Below are positions 17,353-26,690 of a stretch of 64,000 nucleotides of DNA, piece by piece. The position numbers were made by a program, and so were the translations under genes. Source of the stretch: Mesorhizobium loti (lineage in GTDB: Bacteria > Pseudomonadota > Alphaproteobacteria > Rhizobiales > Rhizobiaceae); NCBI GenBank assembly GCA_014189435.1, contig CP050293.1, forward strand, positions 3,539,001-3,603,000. The letters run 5' to 3'. Under the pieces are notes generated by a model. The model saw nothing but the letters and a program-made list of their open reading frames with translations. It was not told where the DNA came from and did no database searches. Position 1 is the stretch's first letter. Each line of letters starts with the position of its first letter.

Positions 17353-18612
17353 CTACTGGGCAGCGCCCGCGTCACCGCCGCTGTCGTCGCCACCGTCAGC
17401 GGGCGCGCTGTCAGCCGGCTTGTCGGCATTGCTGTCGCCGGCGCCAGTGGTGTTGGCCGGCTTGGCAGCCTTGGCGGCCTCATCCGCCTGCTTCTTCTGC
17501 AAGGCGCGATAGCGGGCGACATTCTCGTTGTGCTCGTCCAGCGTCGCGGCAAAGACGTGCCCGCCGGTGCCATCGGCGACGAAATAGAGGTCGTCGGTCT
17601 TCGACGGATTGGCCACCGCCTCCAGCGCTGCACGACCCGGATTGGCGATCGGCGTCGGCGGCAGGCCGTTGATCACATAGGTGTTGTAGGGCGTCTGCTT
17701 CTGGATGTCCGACTGGTAGATCGGCCGGTCCGTCGGCTTGCCCTTGCCGCCGAACAGCCCGTAGATGATGGTCGGGTCGGATTGGAGGCGCATGCCCTTG
17801 GCAAGCCGGTTCAGGAAGACGGCGGCAACCCGTGAACGCTCGTCACCCTTGCCCGTCTCCTTCTCGACGATCGACGCCAGCGTAACGAACTCTTCGACGT
17901 TGGCCAGCGGCAGGTCCGGCGCGCGCCGCTGCCAGACATCGTCAACCAGCTTCTTTTGATCCGCAAGCAGCTTGTCGACCATCTGCTGGCGCGTCGCGCC
18001 GCGCGTGAAGCGCAGTGTGTCGGTGGCGAGGCTGCCCTCCGGCGGCGTGGTTGCCGGCATATCGCCGCTCAAGGCAGGCTCGTCGGCGATGCGCTGCAGC
18101 GCCTGCTCGACCGTCAGCCCTTCGGGAACGGTCAGCGAATACATCACCGACTTGCCGCTCTTCAAAAGCTCCATGATGTCGCGCATGGAAGCCCTGGGCT
18201 TGATCTCGTACTCGCCGGCCTTCAGCGCGGAATCATTGCCGAAGGCCCGCACGCCAAGGCGGAATACACGGGCATCGCTGATCAGCCCGCGGCGCTCGAG
18301 CTGGTCGGCGATATCCTGGACGCCGGTGCTCGGCTTGACCAGGAAGGTGTCGCCATTGGCCGAGGGGCCGGGTTCGGTGAATTCCTGCTTGCCGAAATAG
18401 ACCGCGACGCCAGCCGCCAGAACCATCAACATCACCGAAGAGATGACGAAGTTCATGAACACGACGACCTGGCTGCGTGATGCACGCGAGCGCTTCGGCG
18501 GCGGCGTGCCGGCCTCCGGCCGCAACGCCTCGCTGGCCGTTTTCGGCACGATCGGTCCTGAAGTCGCCGGCCGTTGCCCGAATTCTCCGTTGCCTGCCGG
18601 ATTTGTGTTCAT
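17353..18612 (-). CDS. mltG: Endolytic murein transglycosylase MltG
   Basis: The 419-residue protein has a cytoplasmic tail rich in R and K, one membrane helix (VVVFMNFVISSVMLMVLAAGVAVYF), a LysM-like region (VKPSTGVQDIADQLERRGLI) and the YceG catalytic domain, with FVTLASIVEKETG (catalytic Glu), LNRLAKGMRLQSDPTIIYGL and YNTYVINGLPPTPIANPG. It cleaves nascent glycan strands and is thought to set chain length. The C-terminus beyond about residue 370 is a low-complexity A/D/G-rich tail that most homologues outside rhizobia lack. It lies between fabF and yicC; E. coli also has yceG close to the fab genes. Confidence 0.93.
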   Translation of the reverse strand: MNTNPAGNGEFGQRPATSGPIVPKTASEALRPEAGTPPPKRSRASRSQVVVFMNFVISSVMLMVLAAGVAVYFGKQEFTEPGPSANGDTFLVKPSTGVQDIADQLERRGLISDARVFRLGVRAFGNDSALKAGEYEIKPRASMRDIMELLKSGKSVMYSLTVPEGLTVEQALQRIADEPALSGDMPATTPPEGSLATDTLRFTRGATRQQMVDKLLADQKKLVDDVWQRRAPDLPLANVEEFVTLASIVEKETGKGDERSRVAAVFLNRLAKGMRLQSDPTIIYGLFGGKGKPTDRPIYQSDIQKQTPYNTYVINGLPPTPIANPGRAALEAVANPSKTDDLYFVADGTGGHVFAATLDEHNENVARYRALQKKQADEAAKAAKPANTTGAGDSNADKPADSAPADGGDDSGGDAGAAQ

Positions 18613-18714
18613 TTCGCCCTACCGTTTGATCGCCCAACGAATCCCCAGCGGCAGAGTAGGGGCGAATATGGCAAAATTGACGGCACGCCAAAGCGTCGCC
18701 CGATAACCGGACGA

Positions 18715-19977
18715 TCAGCCATTGTAGCGCTGGAAGACCAGCGACGCGTTGGTACCGCCAAAGCCGAAGGAATTGGACAGCGCCACGTCGATCTGGCGGG
18801 CACGCGGCTTGTTCGGCACCAGGTCGATCGCGGTTTCGCGCTCCGGGTTGTCGAGGTTGATGGTCGGCGGCGCGACATTGTCCCTGATGGCAAGGATCGA
18901 AAAGATCGCTTCGGCGGCACCGGCCGCCCCGAGCAGGTGGCCGATCGACGACTTGGTCGACGACATCGAAATCTTCGACGCGGCATTGCCGACAAGCCGC
19001 TCGACAGCGCCGAGCTCAATCGTGTCGGCCATGGTCGAGGTGCCGTGGGCGTTGATGTAGTCAACATCGGCGGGCGTCAGCTTGGCCCGGTTCAGCGCCG
19101 CCGTCATGCAACGGAAGGCACCATCGCCATCCTCGGCGGGCGCCGTGATGTGATGCGCATCGCCGGTGAGACCATAACCCGTCACCTCGGCATAGATCTT
19201 GGCGCCGCGCGCCTTGGCATGCTCGAGCTCCTCGAGCACGACAACGCCGGCGCCCTCGCCCATGACGAAGCCGTCACGGTCGCGATCATAGGGGCGCGAC
19301 GCCGTTTGCGGCGAATCATTGCGCTCCGTCGACAGCGCCCGGCACGCGGCGAAGCCGGCGATCGACAGCCGTGTCACCGGCGCTTCGGCGCCACCGGCGA
19401 CCATCACGTCGGCATCGCCCCACATGATCAACCGGGCAGCATCGCCAATGGCGTGCGCGCCGGTCGAACAGGCCGTGACGACGGCATGGTTCGGGCCTTT
19501 CAGCCCATGCCGGATCGAAACCTGCCCGGAAACGAGATTGATGATCTGGCCTGGGATGAAGAAAGGGCTGATGCGGCGCGGACCGCGCTCCTTGAGGATC
19601 ATCGCGTTCTCGGCGATGCCCTCGATGCCGCCAATGCCGGAGCCGATCAGGACGCCGGTGGCACACTGCTCTTCATGCGTCTTGGGTTCCCAGCCGGAAT
19701 CCTTCAGCGCCTCGTCGGCGGCGGCAATCCCGTACAGGATGAAGTCGCCGATCTTGCGCAATTCCTTCGGCTCGAGCACGGCCTCGGGATTGAAGGTGGC
19801 ATTGCTGCCATCGCCACGCGGAATGACGTGGGCGATCTTGCAAGCAAGATCCTCCACCTCGAACTCGGTGATGCGCTTGGCAGCGCTGCGGCCGGTCAGA
19901 AGTTCCTTCCAGCTGTGCTCAAAGCCCATGCCGAACGGCGACAGCAACCCAAGGCCCGTGACGACGACACGCCTCAT
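18715..19977 (-). CDS. fabF: 3-oxoacyl-ACP synthase II
   Basis: A 420-residue beta-ketoacyl-ACP synthase that condenses malonyl-ACP with acyl-ACP. The catalytic triad is visible as Cys170 in VVTACSTGAHAIGDA, His in YINAHGTSTMADTIE and His in SSIGHLLGAAGAAEA. The N-terminal RRVVVTGLGLLSPFG and the C-terminal NSFGFGGTNASLVF are also typical. It follows acpP by 34 bases on the same strand and precedes mltG. Length is normal and no residue looks disturbed. Confidence 0.97.
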   Translation of the reverse strand: MRRVVVTGLGLLSPFGMGFEHSWKELLTGRSAAKRITEFEVEDLACKIAHVIPRGDGSNATFNPEAVLEPKELRKIGDFILYGIAAADEALKDSGWEPKTHEEQCATGVLIGSGIGGIEGIAENAMILKERGPRRISPFFIPGQIINLVSGQVSIRHGLKGPNHAVVTACSTGAHAIGDAARLIMWGDADVMVAGGAEAPVTRLSIAGFAACRALSTERNDSPQTASRPYDRDRDGFVMGEGAGVVVLEELEHAKARGAKIYAEVTGYGLTGDAHHITAPAEDGDGAFRCMTAALNRAKLTPADVDYINAHGTSTMADTIELGAVERLVGNAASKISMSSTKSSIGHLLGAAGAAEAIFSILAIRDNVAPPTINLDNPERETAIDLVPNKPRARQIDVALSNSFGFGGTNASLVFQRYNG

Positions 19978-20011
19978 CGCAGGTCCTCCCCGGTGATGAC
20001 TGCGGAAAGCG

Positions 20012-20248
20012 TCAGGCCGAAGCCTTGTCGATGTACTTCACGGCATCGCCAACGGTCAGGATGGTCTCGGCCGCATCGTCGGGAATCTCGACGCCGAATT
20101 CTTCTTCGAACGCCATGACGAGTTCGACCGTGTCGAGGCTGTCGGCGCCCAGATCATCGATGAAGCTCGCCTGCTCCGTCACTTTGTCGGCATCGACGCC
20201 AAGGTGCTCGATGACGATCTTCTTGACGCGCTCTGCGGTGTCACTCAT
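20012..20248 (-). CDS. acpP: Acyl carrier protein
   Basis: The 78-residue acidic carrier begins [23 protein letters not shown] and has the phosphopantetheine attachment site [21 protein letters not shown], with Ser37 as the modified residue. It carries growing acyl chains for fatty-acid, lipid A and phospholipid synthesis. The ATG at 20248 gives the standard length; an in-frame ATG nine bases upstream would add MPQ. It lies between fabF and fabG. A separate promoter (20382-20410) probably drives it above the level of the upstream fabD-fabG message, consistent with the high abundance of ACP. Confidence 0.97.
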   Translation of the reverse strand: MSDTAERVKKIVIEHLGVDADKVTEQASFIDDLGADSLDTVELVMAFEEEFGVEIPDDAAETILTVGDAVKYIDKASA

Positions 20249-20381
20249 TTGGGGCATCCTCGTCTTTTGTTTGTCTGTCTTCGTTAGCGGGCAGAATGCC
20301 GCTAATCAAGCTGAAAGATGGTCCTGCCGGAAACGCAACGGCTACGGACCGGTTTTTGCCCGAACCGCCGGGTTGCGGGCC

Positions 20382-20410
20382 GCATTACACGAAAAATAGC
20401 TGAGGTCCAA
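20382..20410 (-). promoter_or_regulatory. Candidate sigma-70 promoter of acpP
   Basis: On the minus strand, TTGGAC (20410-20405) and TAATGC (20387-20382) are separated by exactly 17 bases. This would start a transcript with a leader of about 125 bases before acpP. It lies just downstream of the long hairpin at 20440-20581. The call is by eye. Confidence 0.45.
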
Positions 20411-20439
20411 GCCGAAATGGTCTCTTTTCACAACCCGCC

Positions 20440-20581
20440 GGACCTTGTTCAGAATTCGCCCTGCCGAGTCATATGGTGCGGTTTTCGAGACCCGGAGCGG
20501 AGCGTACTTGGAGTACGCGAGCACCGGAAGCGCAGATAACCGCGGCAGATGGCCGGCAGGGTAGAATTATCAACAAGGTCC
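20440..20581 (-). ncRNA. 142-base centred hairpin element between fabG and acpP
   Basis: The outer arms are near-perfect reverse complements: GGACCTTGTT...CCCTGCCG from 20440 pairs with 20554-20581 with one bulge and few mismatches. The exact centre at 20510 is a perfect hairpin GCGTACT-TGG-AGTACGC (20502-20518). Intervening segments pair more loosely (GCGGTT with AACCGC). The right arm ends two bases from the fabG stop codon. It could be a structured RNA processed from the fabG-acpP message, a terminator or attenuator, or a rhizobial palindromic repeat. I cannot assign a family. Confidence 0.5.
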
Positions 20582-20582
20582 G

Positions 20583-21320
20583 TCAGATCATCGCCATGCC
20601 GCCATTCACATGGATGGTCTGGCCGGTGACGTAGGCGGCTTCGTTGGAGGCGAGATAGGCGACGGCGGAAGCGACTTCAGCACTGGTGCCCATGCGGCGC
20701 GTCGGGATCGCGGCCATGATCGCCTCTTTCTGCTTGTCGTTGAGCTTGTCGGTCATCGCCGATTCGATGAAGCCCGGGGCGACGCAGTTGACGGTGATGT
20801 TGCGGGTGGCGATCTCCTGCGCCAGCGACTTGGAAAAGCCGATCATGCCGGCCTTGGAGGCGCAGTAGTTGGTTTGACCGGGATTGCCGGTGACGCCGAC
20901 CACCGAGGTGATGTTGATGATGCGGCCGTGGCGGCGGCGCATCATCGGATGGGTGAGTTCGCGGGTCAGCCGGAACACGGCGGTCAGGTTGACCTCGAGC
21001 ACGGTGTCCCAGTCGGCATCCGACATGCGCACGAACAGCCCGTCCTTGGTGATGCCGGCATTGTTGACCAGGATGTCGACGCCTTCGAGATCGGCCTCCG
21101 CCTTCTGGCCGAGCGCCTTGACCTCGTCGCGGTTCGACAGATTGGCCGGAAACAGCTTGACCCGGTCGCCAAGCTCGGCTGCCAGGGTCTCCAATTTCTC
21201 GACGCGGGTGCCATGCAGGCCGACGATCGCGCCTTGCGCATGCAGCACCCTGGCGATCGCCTCGCCGATGCCCCCCGATGCGCCGGTGACGAGCGCCTTG
21301 CGGCCAGTCAATTCGAACAT
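20583..21320 (-). CDS. fabG: 3-oxoacyl-ACP reductase
   Basis: The 245-residue SDR enzyme reduces 3-ketoacyl-ACP with NADPH in each fatty-acid elongation round. It has the cofactor motif VTGASGGIGEAIA, NNAGITKDGLFVRM, and the catalytic Ser, Tyr and Lys in NITSVVGVTGNPGQTNYCASKAGM. The C-terminus VTGQTIHVNGGMAMI is typical FabG. The ATG at 21320 is chosen because homologues start MFELTGRKALVTG, and a GGAGAC stretch lies just upstream. It is followed closely by the 142-base hairpin and then acpP. Confidence 0.96.
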   Translation of the reverse strand: MFELTGRKALVTGASGGIGEAIARVLHAQGAIVGLHGTRVEKLETLAAELGDRVKLFPANLSNRDEVKALGQKAEADLEGVDILVNNAGITKDGLFVRMSDADWDTVLEVNLTAVFRLTRELTHPMMRRRHGRIINITSVVGVTGNPGQTNYCASKAGMIGFSKSLAQEIATRNITVNCVAPGFIESAMTDKLNDKQKEAIMAAIPTRRMGTSAEVASAVAYLASNEAAYVTGQTIHVNGGMAMI

Positions 21321-21378
21321 TTTTGTCTCCTGATTGAGAAGAGAACACCCCTTTACAGGGATGGGATCAAATGACGCT

Positions 21379-22320
21379 TTATGCAAGCGCCGCCAACGCC
21401 GCTTCGACCTCAGCCGCGGAGCCGACCGAAGCGGTGGCGATGTCGCGGTTGATGCGGCGCGCCAATCCCGAAAGCACCTTGCCGGCGCCAATCTCGTAAA
21501 GCGTGGTGACGCCGTTTGCGCCGAACCATTCTACCGTCTCGCGCCAGCGCACGCGGCCTGTCACCTGCTCGACCAGACGCCGCGCAATCTCGTCCGGATC
21601 GCTCGACGACGTCACCGACACGTTGGAGACGACCGGGACGACCGGCGGGTTCTTTGTCACGCCGGCCAGGGCTTCGCGCATGACGTCCGCGGCCGGCGCC
21701 ATCAGCGCCGAATGGAAGGGCGCGGACACCTGCAGCATCAGTGCGCGCTTGGCGCCCTTTTCCGTGCACAGTTTTGCGGCCAGTTCGACCGCGGCTTTGG
21801 CGCCGGAAATGACCAGTTGGCTGCCGCCATTGTCGTTGGCGATCTGGCAGACAGAGCCTTTGCCTGCCTCCGCGCAGGCGGCTTCGACATCGGCCTGCTC
21901 CAGTCCGATGATCGCCGCCATCGCCCCCTCGCCGGCCGGCACCGCCGCCTGCATGGCATTGCCGCGGATGCGCAGCAGCCTGGCGGCATCGGCAACCGAA
22001 ACGAAGCCAGCGGCCGCGAGTGCCGAATATTCGCCCAGCGAATGGCCGGCGACATAGGCAACCTTGTCCTTCAGCGAGAAGCCGCGCGCTTCCAGCGCCC
22101 GGATCGCGGCCAGCGACACCGCCATCAGCGCCGGCTGCGCGTTGGCGGTCAGCGTCAACGTCTCTTCCGGCCCTTCCCAGATCAGCTTCGACAGGTTTTC
22201 GCCCAGCGCGTCGTCGACTTCCTGGAAGATCCTGCGCGCTTCGGGAAAGGCGTCGGCGAGATCCTTGCCCATGCCGATTGCCTGGCTGCCTTGTCCGGGA
22301 AAGGTGAATGCAACGGCCAT
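21379..22320 (-). CDS. fabD: Malonyl-CoA:ACP transacylase
   Basis: The 313-residue transferase loads malonyl groups onto ACP. The nucleophile elbow GHSLGEYSAL (Ser94), the N-terminal FPGQGSQAIGMGKDL, the substrate-gating QPALMAVSLAA region and the histidine in SAPFHSALM are all present. It is the first gene of the minus-strand fab cluster; its promoter should lie in the gap of about 280 bases shared with the divergent LtaS-like gene. Length and motifs are normal. Confidence 0.96.
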   Translation of the reverse strand: MAVAFTFPGQGSQAIGMGKDLADAFPEARRIFQEVDDALGENLSKLIWEGPEETLTLTANAQPALMAVSLAAIRALEARGFSLKDKVAYVAGHSLGEYSALAAAGFVSVADAARLLRIRGNAMQAAVPAGEGAMAAIIGLEQADVEAACAEAGKGSVCQIANDNGGSQLVISGAKAAVELAAKLCTEKGAKRALMLQVSAPFHSALMAPAADVMREALAGVTKNPPVVPVVSNVSVTSSSDPDEIARRLVEQVTGRVRWRETVEWFGANGVTTLYEIGAGKVLSGLARRINRDIATASVGSAAEVEAALAALA

Positions 22321-22597
22321 GCTAGGACTCCCAAGGGCTGGTTTTGCTTGCCTGATAGACGAGTTTTTCTTGCCTGTGACGCAAGGCAGGCCGCCAAGTC
22401 AAGCCCGGTTCGACCCTGCCCGGCGGCCGCTTCGTCCGCCGAGTGCCTGTTCCGAAAGGCTTTTTGGCGATCACTCCTGATGAAAACCGCTCACGATTCG
22501 TTTGCTGGCTCTTCTTATTTTCGCTACAGGCGCTAGCTTTGCGTGACAATTCTATGACAATCGAGTGACGTGTTTGTCGCTGGGTGGGGAAGTTAAA

Positions 22598-24529
22598 GTG
22601 GCAAAGAGTTACAAACGCGCCGGCAAGGCCGCGCCACAGTTCCTGGAAGACGACCCCTCCACCGGCTATCTGCCGGGCAGGAGATGGCCGGTCGTGCGCT
22701 ATGGGCTGATCAGCCTGGCGATCGCTGCCGTCCTGGTGTTTGCCATCGAACTGATCGTGCGCGGCGATTTTGCCGGCACTGTCTCCTTCTTCCTGCAGCC
22801 GCTCAAGCCCGGCTGGACCACCATCGTCGTGTTCGCGCTGATCCTCATCGGCCTCGATGCGGTGCTCGGCCGCAGCCACCAGAGCCTGATGATCGTCGCA
22901 CCGCTGACCCTGTCGCTTGCCTTCGTCGGCCACCAGAAGTCGCACTATCTCGGCGATCCGCTCTATCCGACCGATTTCCTCTATGCCCGCCAGATATTCG
23001 CGCTGCTGCCGCTTTTGGTGCGCGACCGGCCGATGACCGCGCTCGCCATGGTCGTCGGCATCGTCGCCGGCCTGTCGCTGCTCGTCTATGGCTGGCGGCT
23101 GTGGCGCCGCAAGGTTCCAGCACTCAGCCACAAAGGCCGCCTTGCCAGGCTGACGCTGGCAGTGCCGCTGCTCGCCTTCTTCGTCTCGATCATGGACTAC
23201 GCCACCTTCTCCTGGACCAGGGACCGGCTGCAGATCATCCCGATCATGTGGGACCAGAAGGAAAACTATGCCTCCAACGGCTTTGCGCTGGCCTTTGCCC
23301 TCAATGTGCCGATGGCACATGTCTCGGCGCCGCCAGGCTATTCCGACAAGGCGATCGCGGCGATCGGCAGGTCTGACGTGACCGCCTCGGTGCCGGCCGA
23401 GAAGCCCGACATCATCATCGTCATGAGCGAGTCCTTCTGGGATCCGACCAAGCTGCCCGGCGTCACCATCACACCCGATCCGATCCCCAATGTACGGGCG
23501 TTGCGCTCGGGATCGATGTTCTCGCCGGAATTCGGCGGCATGACCGCCAACATCGAGTTCGAGGCGCTGACCGGCTTCTCCAACGCGTTCCTGCCGGCCG
23601 GCAGCATCCCCTATCAGCAATATGTGCGCACGCCGACGCCTTCGCTCGCCACCTTCCTCAAGAGCCAGGGTTACCGGGCGCGCGCCATCCATCCCGGCAC
23701 CAACTGGTTCTGGAACCGTGGCGCCGTCTACGCCGATTTCGGCTTCAACGACTTCAAATCAGAAGAGACGCTGCCGCCGATGCAAAAGCGCGGACCGCTG
23801 GCATCGGATGCGGCGATGACCGACGAGATCATCAGCGAGGCCGACGCCAGCGACGAGCCGGTGTTCTTCTTTGCGGTCAGCCTGCAAAACCACGGTCCCT
23901 ACGAGCCGAACCGCTATTACAGCCCGACGCATACGGTGCAGGCGCCGATCAGCCAGTGGGCGCGCGAATCGCTGCTCAGCTACGCCGAGGGCTCAGCCGA
24001 TGCCGATCGCGGTCTTGAACGCCTCGTCGAATGGGCCAAGAAACGCTCCCGCCCCACCGTGATCGCCTTCTTTGGCGACCATCTGCCGCCGCTCGGGCCG
24101 GTCTATGTCGAAACCGGTTTCCTGAAGGACAATGTCGCCCCGCGCAAGGAAGCGTCGCCCGAGGCCGCCCTCGAACACCACGCGACGCCGCTGGTCATCT
24201 GGTCGAACCGCACCGGGCCGGCTGAGGACATGGGCGCCGTCAGCCCGGCCTTCCTGCCCTATCATATCCTGAAGACGGCCGGCATCAGCCATCCCTACTA
24301 TACCGGCTTCCTGGGCGAGATGAGCGAACGCTACCGTGTTGTCGACCGCAATTTGTTGCTGACGCCGGCCGGCGAGGCCACGCCTGATTGGGCGCGGCAG
24401 AAGGAGATCGACCCGGCGATCCGCGATTTCCGCCTGTTGCAGTACGACATGATGTTCGGCAAACGCCACGCGGCGCCCGACTTCTTCCCAGAAACGGTCG
24501 ACAAGGTTGTCGCCACCCATACGAGTTGA
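22598..24529 (+). CDS. LtaS/MdoB-type membrane sulfatase-fold protein (probable phosphoglycerol transferase)
   Basis: The 643-residue protein has about five N-terminal membrane helices (GLISLAIAAVLVFAIEL, TTIVVFALILIGLDAVL, IVAPLTLSLAFVG, MVVGIVAGLSLLVYG, LAVPLLAFFVSIMDY) and a large periplasmic sulfatase-fold domain. Candidate catalytic and metal residues are IIVMSESFWD (Glu), GGMTANIEFEALTGF (nucleophilic Thr), the NHGPYE loop and FFGDHLPPLG (Asp, His). Relatives transfer phosphoglycerol from phosphatidylglycerol to lipoteichoic acid, osmoregulated periplasmic glucans or cyclic glucans; the last is plausible in a rhizobium. I chose the GTG at 22598, preceded by GGTGGGGAAG, over the GTG at 22565. 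Confidence 0.75.
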   Translation: MAKSYKRAGKAAPQFLEDDPSTGYLPGRRWPVVRYGLISLAIAAVLVFAIELIVRGDFAGTVSFFLQPLKPGWTTIVVFALILIGLDAVLGRSHQSLMIVAPLTLSLAFVGHQKSHYLGDPLYPTDFLYARQIFALLPLLVRDRPMTALAMVVGIVAGLSLLVYGWRLWRRKVPALSHKGRLARLTLAVPLLAFFVSIMDYATFSWTRDRLQIIPIMWDQKENYASNGFALAFALNVPMAHVSAPPGYSDKAIAAIGRSDVTASVPAEKPDIIIVMSESFWDPTKLPGVTITPDPIPNVRALRSGSMFSPEFGGMTANIEFEALTGFSNAFLPAGSIPYQQYVRTPTPSLATFLKSQGYRARAIHPGTNWFWNRGAVYADFGFNDFKSEETLPPMQKRGPLASDAAMTDEIISEADASDEPVFFFAVSLQNHGPYEPNRYYSPTHTVQAPISQWARESLLSYAEGSADADRGLERLVEWAKKRSRPTVIAFFGDHLPPLGPVYVETGFLKDNVAPRKEASPEAALEHHATPLVIWSNRTGPAEDMGAVSPAFLPYHILKTAGISHPYYTGFLGEMSERYRVVDRNLLLTPAGEATPDWARQKEIDPAIRDFRLLQYDMMFGKRHAAPDFFPETVDKVVATHTS

Positions 24530-24577
24530 GCCGATCGATCCCGTGAGGAGCCGGCCGGTCTCTGTCGGGTCGAGCGT

Positions 24578-26224
24578 TCAATTCGTCAATTGCAGCTTCG
24601 TGAACTTGTTGGCTATCTGCAGGAACACGTTCGGCAGTTTGGTCGGATCGTTGACGGCATAATAGTTGCTCGGGTCTGAAGCGCAGGCGCTGTAAAGCGC
24701 GCGGTTGGCGGCGGTGTCGGACTGCAGCACCATGGTGTAGATTTGCACACCCTCGTCCTTCAACTGCGTACAAACGCTTTTGGTCCAGCCGTCGACATTG
24801 CGCGCCGCGGTCGTCTGGTTGTCCGATCCGAAGCGGCCACCAGCCAGATAGCCATAGGATGTGTAGTCGGATTTCGTCGGCTGTTCGCTGGCGCCATAGA
24901 CGACGTTCTCGCCATCGGTGAGCAACAGCACGATCTTGCTGATGCCAGGCGTCTTCCAAGGCGCGCCATCGGTGTAGGGCGCGGCGGGCGACAGCACCCG
25001 CATGCCCCACGATAGGCCCTCGGAGACATTGGTGCCTGAACCGTTCCACTCGGTCATCTCGCCTGCTGCCTTGCGCAGCTTGTCGAAATCGTCGGTCAGC
25101 GGGACGACGGGTGTGGGGCAAGCGCGGTTCGGGCCGACGGTGATGCGGGTGCCCGTCTCGGTGATGAGCTCGTTGACGGGCGCGATATATTTGGCGACCT
25201 TTTCCTTGGCAGGCTTGCCGGGCGTCACCAAATCGCTGACGAGATCGCTGACATCGATGCCGAGAGCGTTGCCTTTCTGCTTATCGAGCTTGGTCTTGTC
25301 GTAGCCGTCGTCGAGATAGGAATTGTTGTAGTATTTATCCGAATTGCCATAGGAGGCAGACGGGGCCTGGGCAACTTGCGGATCGTCCGGCGCAAAATAC
25401 GGAACGAACAGCGTGTCGGGCTTGGCGGGATCGGGTGAGGCGTCGGAAATGTTGTTGGTGCCCGGTCGCGCCTCGACGCAACCTTTCCATCCGGTGCCGT
25501 TCCATCCGGGCTCGGTCCATCCGGTCATTTTGAGCTGCTTGAAAAGCGCCATGTGATTGGGGCGCTTGCCGTCGATGATCGGGAAATTGATGCCGTTGGT
25601 GGACGACTTGCCGTCCATGTCGATCCAGGACTGGTCGAATTCGTCACCGTCGACATTGACGGCCGTAACGAATGGAACCAGCGAGGCGCGGATCTGGCGC
25701 GTCGGCGACTTTGTCGATTCGAGCGTGTCTAGCAATGATTTGGTCGCGGTCCTCAGCGCCGTCATGCGCGCGCCGGCCATGGAGCCGGTGTTGTCGAGCA
25801 CCAGCACGACTTCGAGCTGGTTGTTCGATTCAACGGCGGAGGCATCGACCTCGATGCGCTTGCTGTTGCCGAACAGGAAGGCGAAGTTCAGGTTGACGTC
25901 CGCTGTGGCAACCGCCTTTGTCTTGACGAAATTGATGCCCTTGTCGACGGTCAACGTCGCCTGCGCGTTGCCGAGTTCGCTGTGCCCGACGATATTGGCC
26001 TGGAAATAGCGGTGGAAGGCATCATTGCGGGTGATGTCGAGATCGCCAAGATGCGAAGAGGCAAGGTTTGCCCCATCGAGGGCATTCTGCAGATTGCTCT
26101 TGGCCCGCATCAGGGTGGAGACATCGGTCGCGAAACCGACAGCCGTCAGGATGACCGGCAAGCCCAATCCCAGCACAAGCGTGAAATTACCGCTCGTTGA
26201 GCGCCAGAATTTGCCGAAAAGCAT
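24578..26224 (-). CDS. TadG-like pilus-assembly protein with von Willebrand A domain
   Basis: The 548-residue protein has an N-terminal TadE/TadG-type helix (FTLVLGLGLPVILTAVGFATDVSTLM) followed by NLQNALDGANLASS, the hallmark of TadG proteins. A von Willebrand A domain follows, with a MIDAS motif LVLDNTGSMAGARM, a Thr at GSGTNVSEGLSWG and the Asp in LLLTDGENVVYG. These proteins are anchored in the inner membrane, with the domain in the periplasm, and are often linked to Flp pilus loci, but no other tad gene is in the window. A large insertion between the MIDAS halves (about residues 210-370) carries several aromatic and Asn-rich segments. It converges on the LtaS-like gene. Confidence 0.8.
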   Translation of the reverse strand: MLFGKFWRSTSGNFTLVLGLGLPVILTAVGFATDVSTLMRAKSNLQNALDGANLASSHLGDLDITRNDAFHRYFQANIVGHSELGNAQATLTVDKGINFVKTKAVATADVNLNFAFLFGNSKRIEVDASAVESNNQLEVVLVLDNTGSMAGARMTALRTATKSLLDTLESTKSPTRQIRASLVPFVTAVNVDGDEFDQSWIDMDGKSSTNGINFPIIDGKRPNHMALFKQLKMTGWTEPGWNGTGWKGCVEARPGTNNISDASPDPAKPDTLFVPYFAPDDPQVAQAPSASYGNSDKYYNNSYLDDGYDKTKLDKQKGNALGIDVSDLVSDLVTPGKPAKEKVAKYIAPVNELITETGTRITVGPNRACPTPVVPLTDDFDKLRKAAGEMTEWNGSGTNVSEGLSWGMRVLSPAAPYTDGAPWKTPGISKIVLLLTDGENVVYGASEQPTKSDYTSYGYLAGGRFGSDNQTTAARNVDGWTKSVCTQLKDEGVQIYTMVLQSDTAANRALYSACASDPSNYYAVNDPTKLPNVFLQIANKFTKLQLTN

Positions 26225-26690
26225 CCTTACCCCCGCAAATGCTTGCCGCGCTTTTTTGTGCGCGGGCTATACGGCTTCTGCGCCTCCCATGATGAATCGA
26301 GCGTTGACGGCGAGGTTTCAACTCCACACAACCTGACATTGTGGTTAAGGTCCGGTTTCCGGAAAACCCCAAAGCCTGGCCCGTTGTTGCTGCTTGATTA
26401 TTCCACCGCATGCGACACAGAGAACGCCGCCCACCCTTGCGTTGCGGCTGGATTGCTATATAGACGCCCGCAATCTGCCGGTCCTTGCTGGGGGCTGAAC
26501 GGAGGGCCGGAGGTTTTATCCAAAACCTTCGTGTGATGCCAGAAGTGCTTCCGCCTCCCGTGTCTCCGCTCTCGACCGTCTCGAAATGCTCCTTTCTTCC
26601 CCGCCCCTTCGGGACCAGCGGGTCAGAGAAGTTGCAGAGGCTTTTGCCGCCGGGAACCGGAAGAGAAACGAAGAAAGGCACTGAACCACT
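26225..26690 (+). promoter_or_regulatory. Promoter and leader region of the rpsF operon
   Basis: About 470 bases with no convincing gene separate the divergent TadG and rpsF genes. A TATATA box at 26457-26462 is a candidate -10, but no -35 at proper spacing is clear. Downstream, AGGTTTT-ATCC-AAAACCT (26511-26528) forms a hairpin in the putative leader of about 200 bases. In many bacteria an S6:S18 complex binds the rpsF leader; whether this one does is not shown. Confidence 0.35.

Noticed and set aside
18574..20118. 514-codon open frame antisense to fabF and beyond
   Set aside because: It mirrors the codon pattern of fabF, has no RBS and no family motifs; long antisense frames are expected in GC-rich genomes.
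22322..23692. Long minus-strand open frame inside the LtaS-like gene
   Set aside because: No recognisable motifs, and the plus-strand gene has a clear family signature and an RBS.
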